From: Rheinheimera sp.
GTDB lineage: Bacteria > Pseudomonadota > Gammaproteobacteria > Enterobacterales > Alteromonadaceae
Length of the DNA: 10,000 nucleotides
NCBI RefSeq assembly: GCF_020217005.1
Contig: NZ_JAIWOI010000337.1
Span: 1 to 10,000, forward strand
Direction: 5' to 3'
Shown: positions 1 through 5,076 of the stretch, one piece after another
Layout: each line of letters opens with the position of its first letter
How positions within the stretch are numbered: the first letter of the stretch is position 1
The notes under the pieces: generated by a model
What the model saw: only the letters and a program-made list of their open reading frames with translations
What the model was told of the DNA's origin: nothing
Database searches by the model: none
Position numbers and translations under genes: made by a program

Positions 1-505
1 GTACGTACATTCTGATGACAAAATGGTGGCCACTGTAGGTGTGAGCGACCTGGTGATTGTGAACACCAAAGACGCTATTTTGGTGGCTCATAAAGACTGT
101 ACTCAAGACGTAAAACACATAGTGAACCAACTAAAATCGGCTAACAGAACTGAAGTAAACTTCCATCGCGAAGTGTATAGGCCCTGGGGTAAATACGATT
201 CGGTGGACAACGGTCAGCGTTTTCAGGTGAAACGTATTACGGTAAAACCTGGTGCTAAGTTGTCAGTGCAAATGCATCATCACCGCGCTGAGCATTGGAT
301 AGTGGTTTCAGGTACGGCACTGGTGACGATTGACGGTAAAGATCAGTATTTGTCAGAGAACCAGTCGGTTTATATTCCTATTACTGCTGTACATGCACTT
401 GAAAACCCAGGCAAAGTGCCGCTGGAACTGATAGAGGTGCAATCAGGCAGTTATTTAGGTGAAGACGATATAGTGCGTTTCTCCGATAAATACGGCCGGG
501 TTTAA
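1..505 (+). CDS. manC: Mannose-1-phosphate guanylyltransferase / mannose-6-phosphate isomerase, C-terminal part (5' end outside window)
   Basis: This is the 3' end of a bifunctional ManC/CpsB/AlgA-type gene; the frame is open from base 2, so the first ATG at 23 is internal. The enzyme makes GDP-mannose from mannose-1-P and GTP, and in type II enzymes also interconverts fructose-6-P and mannose-6-P. The visible start ([20 protein letters not shown]) is the typical end of the nucleotidyltransferase domain. After a short linker comes the cupin isomerase domain (starting at [11 protein letters not shown], about base 167), with the metal-binding stretch [17 protein letters not shown] and the hallmark end [15 protein letters not shown]...YGR. 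The protein ends where the family normally ends, so the 3' end is intact. It lies upstream of a phosphomannomutase on the same strand, the usual pairing for GDP-mannose supply. The domain call is secure; the exact polymer served is inferred. Confidence 0.95.
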   Translation, partial: YVHSDDKMVATVGVSDLVIVNTKDAILVAHKDCTQDVKHIVNQLKSANRTEVNFHREVYRPWGKYDSVDNGQRFQVKRITVKPGAKLSVQMHHHRAEHWIVVSGTALVTIDGKDQYLSENQSVYIPITAVHALENPGKVPLELIEVQSGSYLGEDDIVRFSDKYGRV

Positions 506-579
506 AAGGGTTAAACCAGTCAACGGATATCAATAGATTTATCGGCCAAATAGAATGTCGGATTTTGCCTTAAATCCAC

Positions 580-600
580 GGGCGACCATAAAGGTCGCCC
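580..600. repeat. Perfect 8-bp hairpin after manC, possible weak terminator
   Basis: GGGCGACC (580-587), loop ATAAA, GGTCGCCC (593-600): a perfect, GC-rich 8-bp stem 75 nt after the manC stop. No T-run follows directly; the first short one is TTTT at 615-618. A canonical intrinsic terminator is therefore not shown. It may slow polymerase or protect the 3' end of the manC transcript. Confidence 0.45.
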
Positions 601-631
601 CCAGAATCATCCAGTTTTATACGAGCACATA

Positions 632-656
632 GTAGGAGCGGGGTTCATCCCCGCTC
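632..656 (+). repeat. REP-like palindromic element (GTAG + 8-bp hairpin)
   Basis: GTAG at 632-635 is followed at once by a perfect stem GAGCGGGG (636-643), loop TTCAT, CCCCGCTC (649-656). A GTAG or GGAG tetranucleotide next to a GC-rich palindrome is the known layout of REP elements mobilised by RAYT transposases. The string also resembles common Pseudomonas REP sequences. It sits in the manC-manB gap, where REPs usually lie. Only one copy is visible here, so repetition in the genome is inferred, not seen. Confidence 0.55.
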
Positions 657-700
657 GCACAGAACAAACTAGACATAGTAAATAAAAAATCAACACAACC

Positions 701-705
701 AGGAG
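701..705 (+). promoter_or_regulatory. Ribosome binding site of manB
   Basis: AGGAG ends 5 nt before the ATG at 711. This strong Shine-Dalgarno match fixes the start of the phosphomannomutase gene. Confidence 0.8.
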
Positions 706-710
706 CCAGC

Positions 711-2135
711 ATGCTTAATACAAAGGACGTTATAGCCAACAGCGGTATTGCTTTTGGTACCAGCGGGGCCCGTGGTTTAGTTACACAATTTACCTTTGAT
801 GTTTGTGCTGCTTTTACTCATGCCTTTGTGGCACAAATGCGACTCGCTTTTAAGTTTGACTCCATAGCCATAGGTATAGACAACAGACCAAGCAGTTTGG
901 CTATGGCACAAGCTTGTGCTGTCGCTGCGCAACAAGCTGGCTTAAAACCGATATTTTATGGGGTATTGCCAACACCAGCTTTGGCTTTTGTTGCAATGCA
1001 GCAGGTTATACCAGCCATAATTGTGACAGGTAGCCATATTCCTTTTGATCGAAATGGCTTGAAGTTTTACCGGCCAGACGGCGAAATTAGCAAACAAGAT
1101 GAGCTTGCTATTATTCACTCCGAAACAGAATTCGAACCTATCACGTCTCTGCAAGCTCTTCAGGTAAATAGCACTGGCGCTGAAGCTTATATCCAGCGTT
1201 ACACCCAGGTTTTTCCGGCCAATTTATTGGCAGGCAAACGTATAGGTATTTATCAGCATTCAAGCGCTGGCCGCGATTTATATAACCAGCTATTTAGTGC
1301 TTTAGGGGCTGAAGTGATAACGTTGGAACGTACCGATCATTTTGTGCCTATAGATACAGAAGCAGTATCTGCTGAAGATAAAGCCAAAGCTAAGTTATGG
1401 GCCGCAGAGCATCAGTTGGACGCTATTTTTTCGACAGACGGTGACGGCGACCGACCGCTATTAGCCGACGAACAAGGCAATTGGTTACGTGGCGATGTAT
1501 TGTGTTTGTTGGCGGCACATCAACTGAAGCTTGAAGCGCTGGCCGTGCCTGTTAGTTGTAATACTGCTATTGAAAGCTCTGGTTTTTTTAAAACTGTAGT
1601 ACGCACCCGTATTGGTTCGCCTTATGTCATAGCGGCTTTTGATAAGCTGGCGGCAGAATTTAACAGTTACGCAGGTTTTGAAGCCAACGGTGGCTTTTTA
1701 TTAGGCAGTGACGTTAATGTAGGTGCTGTAAAACTAGCGTCTTTGCCCACCAGAGACGCTGTATTACCAGTTTTAGCTGTTTTGGCTTTGGCAGGGCAGG
1801 GAACAGTGTCGTCTTTGCAACATAACTTGCCAGCACGTTTTACGGCAAGTGATCGTATTACTAATTTTGCTACTGCAAAAAGCCAGCAGTTATTAGCCGA
1901 CGCCGCCGCAGCGCCGGATTTATTTGTGCGGCAATTGGGGTTTGAAGGCGTACAGATCACAGAGCTAAACCAAACCGATGGTTTGCGTATCAGCTTAAGT
2001 AATAAGACTATTATTCACTTGAGGCCTTCAGGTAATGCACCCGAATTACGTTGTTATGTGGAATCTGACATTGAAACAGTCGCAGTAACGACGATGAAGC
2101 AGTGTTTAAATAAATTGAAAGAAATTAGTACGTAA
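711..2135 (+). CDS. manB: Phosphomannomutase (alpha-D-phosphohexomutase family)
   Basis: This 474-residue enzyme converts mannose-6-P to mannose-1-P in the cytoplasm, feeding the ManC reaction. All four phosphohexomutase sites are visible: an N-terminal FGTSGARG (about 15-22), the phosphoserine loop TGSHIP (106-111, Ser108), the metal-binding loop DGDGDR (243-248), the sugar-binding loop GFEANGG (322-328) and the phosphate-binding loop RPSGNAPELRCY (438-449). The length is normal for the superfamily. The start is supported by AGGAG 5 nt upstream. The phosphoserine loop departs from the common T(A/S)SHNP form, so this is a divergent subgroup. Specificity for mannose rather than glucose or glucosamine rests mainly on its neighbour manC. 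It lies 205 nt behind manC and may be cotranscribed with it or have its own promoter; I see no clear -35/-10 pair. Confidence 0.88.
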   Translation: MLNTKDVIANSGIAFGTSGARGLVTQFTFDVCAAFTHAFVAQMRLAFKFDSIAIGIDNRPSSLAMAQACAVAAQQAGLKPIFYGVLPTPALAFVAMQQVIPAIIVTGSHIPFDRNGLKFYRPDGEISKQDELAIIHSETEFEPITSLQALQVNSTGAEAYIQRYTQVFPANLLAGKRIGIYQHSSAGRDLYNQLFSALGAEVITLERTDHFVPIDTEAVSAEDKAKAKLWAAEHQLDAIFSTDGDGDRPLLADEQGNWLRGDVLCLLAAHQLKLEALAVPVSCNTAIESSGFFKTVVRTRIGSPYVIAAFDKLAAEFNSYAGFEANGGFLLGSDVNVGAVKLASLPTRDAVLPVLAVLALAGQGTVSSLQHNLPARFTASDRITNFATAKSQQLLADAAAAPDLFVRQLGFEGVQITELNQTDGLRISLSNKTIIHLRPSGNAPELRCYVESDIETVAVTTMKQCLNKLKEIST

Positions 2136-2159
2136 GCGATATAATGCTTCTTTTGGTAA

Positions 2160-2183
2160 TTAATGCGTTTTTTTGTGCATTAA
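2160..2183. terminator. Possible terminator of manB (weak)
   Basis: TTAATGC (2160-2166) and GCATTAA (2177-2183) form a perfect 7-bp inverted repeat around a 10-nt T-rich loop, 24 nt after the manB stop. The stem is AT-rich, and the nearest downstream T-run is GTTTTTATTTTA at about 2194. It lies between two convergent genes, where a terminator is expected, but the stem is too weak for a firm call. Confidence 0.35.
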
Positions 2184-2248
2184 GGGTGTGGTAAGTTTTT
2201 ATTTTATATTATATTTGGTTGATGGAGTTAATGTTGGGTTTTATTGCA

Positions 2249-3007
2249 CTAGTTGCTGAGCTCTCTAATAGATATGTTTTTATAGATGGCTATTGACCTT
2301 TTGGTGTTTTCATTGCCTGGGCGGTAGATTCCAAATTTTGAGTATAGTTTACTGCACGTCTTCTGTTGATATTGTTGGTTTTCTATTAACATGACATCGT
2401 CTTTGAAGATTGTTATATTCTTTTCTTTTTGGTTGACCAGTACTTCAAAGGAGTTATAGTTTTTGAAGTCATGGATAGATAAATTCCCTTCATATTTGTT
2501 TCTGTGGTTTCCATTTTCATTATCATCAGAAATACCTTCAAGCAGTTCTATTATGAGCTTTCCGTAATTTAGTTTCATCATTAGAACCGGAGCGGCAGAG
2601 CACATGTTGTTACTTGCATGGATTTGAAAAAACGTTTCTCTTTCTGAGCTGAATCCTTCACTAAGATTTATGTCGAATTTTATAACAAAATTTTTATTCT
2701 CTTCTAAATTGCCCTCTTGCCTTACTTCTGCTCTCTCCCAATAAGGAGCATTGTGTCGTGGGTCACTATCTGTTGTACATTTTCCAATATCTCCTCTATT
2801 CAAAGTGAATATTAACTCAGTTTTTTTTGAATCATCTTTCCATTTTATAGATCTAGTCATTTTTGAAGTGTCTGGCATGCCACAGCTGTCAATTAATGTA
2901 ACGTTCCAATTCTTTCCTTTATATGAACCGATTGACTCGAACGCGGGGAATAAAAAAAGTATGCAAGTAGTTATTTTAATAATGTAACTGTACTTCCTTG
3001 TTTGCAT
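2249..3007 (-). CDS. Secreted polysaccharide lyase-like protein (beta-jelly-roll fold)
   Basis: This 252-residue protein has an N-terminal signal peptide (about 1-28; basic start, hydrophobic IIKITTCILFLFPAF), so it should be exported. Three spaced motifs resemble those of jelly-roll lyases such as alginate lyase PL7 and heparin-lyase-I-like families: ERAEV (91-95, cf. R-x-E-L), FQIH (127-130, cf. QIH) and YSKFGIYRPG (222-231, cf. YFKAGIY). By analogy Arg92, Gln128, His130 and Tyr228 would line the active site. The mature part has four cysteines (42, 77, 136, 218), able to form two disulfides. It is the last gene of the minus-strand run, 132 nt after vpsP, and much richer in AT than its neighbours. 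A weak SD (GAGA, about 8 nt before ATG) supports the start. Lyases in exopolysaccharide loci usually trim, release or clear the polymer made there. The substrate is not predictable, and a non-catalytic carbohydrate-binding role is possible. Confidence 0.65.
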   Translation of the reverse strand: MQTRKYSYIIKITTCILFLFPAFESIGSYKGKNWNVTLIDSCGMPDTSKMTRSIKWKDDSKKTELIFTLNRGDIGKCTTDSDPRHNAPYWERAEVRQEGNLEENKNFVIKFDINLSEGFSSERETFFQIHASNNMCSAAPVLMMKLNYGKLIIELLEGISDDNENGNHRNKYEGNLSIHDFKNYNSFEVLVNQKEKNITIFKDDVMLIENQQYQQKTCSKLYSKFGIYRPGNENTKRSIAIYKNISIRELSN

Positions 3008-3139
3008 ATTAAAATTCTCGCTTTGAATAGTGTGTTTTAGTCTGTTGTTATGAATAACTTGGTGTCTTTTGTTGATTCAATATCCACAAACCGTCTGTCT
3101 GTAGGCAAAATATATGTATATTGAGATAAAGATTTCTGA

Positions 3140-3922
3140 CTATGAGCAATAATCTCTATTTATATACGTATTCGTTTTTGTGGTGAATTGCTCTTTTTTT
3201 AATCGTAAATAGATGCAGAAAGTTCTAAGTAATTTAAAATCTTGACCAATGGTCATCGCCTGTTTATATGTTGGATAGGAGTTCTTTATCATTTCTTCCA
3301 ACGCTATAAAGCTCTGTTTTTTTTGGTCGCCATTTAATATCTGCCAATGCTTAGCTGATATAAGTAAAACGCGCAGAAGAACTTCTGGGCTGTAGGGGCC
3401 ATAAATTCTGCCTTTATCTAATTGTGTAAAGGCTTCGCTGACTCTAAAGTTCACTATACCCAGATAATAAGCATAGTCAGCATAAGCGTTTGGCCAATTA
3501 GGTCTTAACTCAATAGCCAGTTTATAAAGCTCATCATTTACCGCAATTTGGTCTGCAGTTTTTAAGCCTTTATACCAGGCCCATTCATTTATTTTGGCCA
3601 GGGTTATTAAGTAGTGCGGGTGGTGCGGGTGTAGTTTTACGGCTGTTTCAATGGCATCAGCAGCTTGTTGCCAGCTGTTTAAATCCAGAGTTTCCGGCTT
3701 ACGTTGCCATAATTCCAGATAATAATTGGCTTTAAAATAGTAAGCGCTGGCCAGGCCTTTGTCTGTTATCGCCAAAGCCAACCAACAACAAGCGGCTAGT
3801 AGCAGGGCAGGCAATACTTTATAAAGCCATAACTGGCTTTTAGCTGGCTTGTTTTTTGCCTGCTGGGTGGCTGCTGCCTCTGACCGCGACTGTGCTGAAG
3901 ATGAAGCTGTTTTAGCCGGCAA
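3140..3922 (-). CDS. vpsP: VpsP-like polysaccharide biosynthesis protein (one TM helix plus TPR-like repeats)
   Basis: Read from a TTG at 3922 this is a 260-residue protein. An ATG at 3994 lies in the same frame but would overlap the upstream gene by 83 nt. The TTG has GAGGTG 4 nt ahead (3932-3927) and overlaps the phosphatase stop by only 11 nt, a typical coupled start. Residues 1-30 are cytoplasmic, rich in Ala, Ser and Lys. Residues 31-52 (LWLYKVLPALLLAACCWLAL and on) form one membrane helix, and the rest is probably periplasmic. About 83-115 and 128-160 look like TPR helical pairs (AIETAVKLHPHHPHYL; YKLAIELRPNWPNAYADYAY). The overall form matches VpsP, the gene after vpsO in Vibrio vps-II, whose exact job is unknown; a scaffold for the export complex is a guess. 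The last third is encoded by AT-rich DNA and ends in a poorly conserved-looking tail. Confidence 0.75.
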   Translation of the reverse strand: MPAKTASSSAQSRSEAAATQQAKNKPAKSQLWLYKVLPALLLAACCWLALAITDKGLASAYYFKANYYLELWQRKPETLDLNSWQQAADAIETAVKLHPHHPHYLITLAKINEWAWYKGLKTADQIAVNDELYKLAIELRPNWPNAYADYAYYLGIVNFRVSEAFTQLDKGRIYGPYSPEVLLRVLLISAKHWQILNGDQKKQSFIALEEMIKNSYPTYKQAMTIGQDFKLLRTFCIYLRLKKEQFTTKTNTYINRDYCS

Positions 3923-4640
3923 ATAACACCTCACTGATTTGTTTTGGCATTTGCTGTACCAGTAGTTCGGCATAGTCGGGGCTGACCAGTTCACTGACTT
4001 GTTGCGCGGCCTGTTTTAACTTAGGCGGCCGGCGTAACAGGTTATGACTGTCGGTGGCCATGACATGAAATAGTTTTTGCTTTAATAACTGCACAGAAAG
4101 CGCTGTGCTGCGTTCGCCCATATCCCCCAGTACTGAGCTGGCGGTCAGCTGAAATAAGCAGTTTAATCTGATAAAAGGTGCCAATTTGGCCGGGTCGCTT
4201 TGCACATCTCTGTTGCGTTCAGGGTGGGCTATCATAGGCAAAATGTTTTTACTAATAAGCCATTTCACCAGCTTGTCAGCTCCAGCAGGTATATGGCTAT
4301 GCGGAAACTCCAGCAGCAACACATTAAAGCCCTGATACTGGCCAATAAAGGGCAACATACCACGTTCGGCCCAGTTGAGAATTTCAGTGGATAAACGTAC
4401 TTCGGCAGCTGCTGCCAATTGGATCCGCAAGCCTGCTTGTTTACTGGCTGCCTGCAGGTCAAATAAGCCTTGCTGAATAATGCTGCTGGTATTGTCAAAA
4501 TGGCCAGGATTGATATGAGGCGTAATGACCATATGGCTGATGCCTTCCTGCTCTGCTATACGCAGCAGAGCAAGGGCTTCGTCCATATCGCGAGCGCCAT
4601 CGTCTATGCCAGGGATGATATGGCAGTGAAGATCAAACAT
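3912..4640 (-). CDS. PHP-family protein-tyrosine phosphatase (CpsB/CapC/YwqE type)
   Basis: This 242-residue cytoplasmic metallophosphatase has the full PHP metal-site set: FDLHCHIIPGIDDGA (2-16; His5, His7, Asp13), TPH (40-42), AAEVRL (Glu80), IAHPERNRD (137-145, His139) and ATDSHN (195-200; Asp197, His199). This pattern, with GIDDGA and HPERN, is specific to capsule tyrosine phosphatases rather than histidinol phosphatase or polymerase PHP domains. In the family a Mn-dependent site removes phosphate from the tyrosine tail of the partner BY-kinase, here presumably the upstream VpsO. Proteobacterial loci more often use a low-molecular-weight Wzb phosphatase. The gene starts 6 nt after an ERIC-like element. 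The only SD-like bases are GGG about 6 nt and AAGGA about 13 nt upstream, so initiation may be weak. It overlaps vpsP by 11 nt. Confidence 0.9.
   Translation of the reverse strand: MFDLHCHIIPGIDDGARDMDEALALLRIAEQEGISHMVITPHINPGHFDNTSSIIQQGLFDLQAASKQAGLRIQLAAAAEVRLSTEILNWAERGMLPFIGQYQGFNVLLLEFPHSHIPAGADKLVKWLISKNILPMIAHPERNRDVQSDPAKLAPFIRLNCLFQLTASSVLGDMGERSTALSVQLLKQKLFHVMATDSHNLLRRPPKLKQAAQQVSELVSPDYAELLVQQMPKQISEVLFAG
3927..3932 (-). promoter_or_regulatory. Ribosome binding site deciding the TTG start of vpsP
   Basis: GAGGTG on the minus strand lies inside the last codons of the phosphatase gene, 4 nt before the TTG at 3922. Neither the GTG at 3934 nor the ATG at 3994 has such a site close by. 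This implies translational coupling of phosphatase and VpsP. Confidence 0.6.
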
Positions 4641-4646
4641 TTTTTT

Positions 4647-4786
4647 CCCGTCGTCCTTGCCGCCGCAGCCGCGTTGTCTGCACTCATCATTTTATCTCAG
4701 CCCAATCACATAGGTAACTATGCTCATGGGGACTCACTCATTTGACGCCTTGCTACAACACCAATGACTTAGGGAAAACTAAATTG
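4647..4786 (-). repeat. ERIC-like element, copy 1 (140 bp, diverged)
   Basis: First unit of a three-unit head-to-tail array, next to the phosphatase ATG. Read on the minus strand it contains GTGAGTCCCCATGAGCATAG, close to the ERIC core targeted by the classic ERIC1R primer, and ends in GACGGG as ERIC does. It differs from copy 2 by a replaced segment after CACTCAT (CATTTTATCTCAG in place of TCGC, +9 bp) and by changes that break one stem pair (CACATAG for CGCATAG). The match to ERIC is from memory of the consensus. Confidence 0.75.
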
Positions 4787-4917
4787 CCCGTCGTCCTTGC
4801 CGCCGCAGCCGCGTTGTCTGCACTCATTCGCCCCAATCGCATAGGTAACTATGCTCATGGGGACTCACTCATTTGACGCCTTGCTGCAACACCAATGACT
4901 TAGGGAAAACTAAATTG
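4787..4917 (-). repeat. ERIC-like element, copy 2 (131 bp)
   Basis: Second unit, directly following copy 1 with no spacer. Its centre is an imperfect palindrome: GCATAG, loop GTAA, CTATGC, then a 3x3 internal loop and an outer 5-bp stem (CCCCA with TGGGG). Length and central layout (two GGGG/CCCC arms around a short hairpin) fit the roughly 127-bp ERIC/IRU family. It is nearly identical to copy 3, pointing to recent duplication. Confidence 0.78.
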
Positions 4918-5046
4918 CCCGTCGTCCTTGCCGCCGCAGCCGCGTTGTCTGCACTCATTCGCCCCAATCGCATAGGCAACTATGCTCATGGGGACTCACT
5001 CATTTGACGCCTTGCTGCAACACCAATGACTTAGGGAAAAACTAAA
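4918..5046 (-). repeat. ERIC-like element, copy 3 (129 bp)
   Basis: Third unit, ending 30 nt from the vpsO stop. It differs from copy 2 only at a few places: loop GCAA instead of GTAA, one extra A in the GGGAAAAAC run near 5040, and the outer end (CTAAACACC instead of CTAAATTG). As part of the minus-strand operon it would be transcribed into a long hairpin between the kinase and phosphatase messages. The 30 nt between it and the vpsO stop hold only a short hairpin (CCTGTTGCAGCAGG). Confidence 0.78.
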
Positions 5047-5076
5047 CACCCAAATCCTGTTGCAGCAGGTACTTAG

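Larger units (their letters stand above)
2136..3330. other. AT-rich block carrying the lyase gene and the 3' end of vpsP
   Basis: Base composition falls sharply between the manB stop and the last third of vpsP. Lines counted by hand: 2461-2520 is about 30% G+C and 3181-3240 about 25%, against about 52% at 5281-5340. Composition recovers gradually (about 37% at 3301-3360, 43% at 3361-3420), so the right edge is approximate. No tRNA, transposase or direct repeats were seen at the edges. The pattern suggests a segment acquired separately from the rest of the locus. Confidence 0.55.

Noticed and set aside
580..600. Canonical Rho-independent terminator of manC
   Set aside because: The hairpin is perfect, but no T-run follows on either strand; kept only as a hairpin repeat.
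1667..1960. Minus-strand open frame of 97 codons within manB
   Set aside because: It is antisense to conserved phosphohexomutase loops; its Ala/Lys/Pro-rich composition is what a shadow frame gives.
2751..2987. Plus-strand open frame of 78 codons over the lyase gene
   Set aside because: It is low-complexity and hydrophobic from the reverse of AT-rich coding DNA; the minus strand has a signal peptide and lyase motifs.
3008..3139. Promoter or small RNA in the vpsP-lyase gap
   Set aside because: It is AT-rich, so -10-like strings are common, but no pair with proper spacing and a good -35 stood out, and no strong hairpin was seen.
4470..4745. Plus-strand open frame of 91 codons running from the phosphatase gene into ERIC-like copy 1
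   Set aside because: It lies antisense to a well-supported gene, has no SD, and its second half is repeat DNA.
4647..5046. CRISPR array or repeat-protein gene
   Set aside because: The units are contiguous, 129-140 bp long and have no unique spacers. Unit lengths of 140 and 131 are not multiples of three, so no repeated peptide could be encoded in frame.
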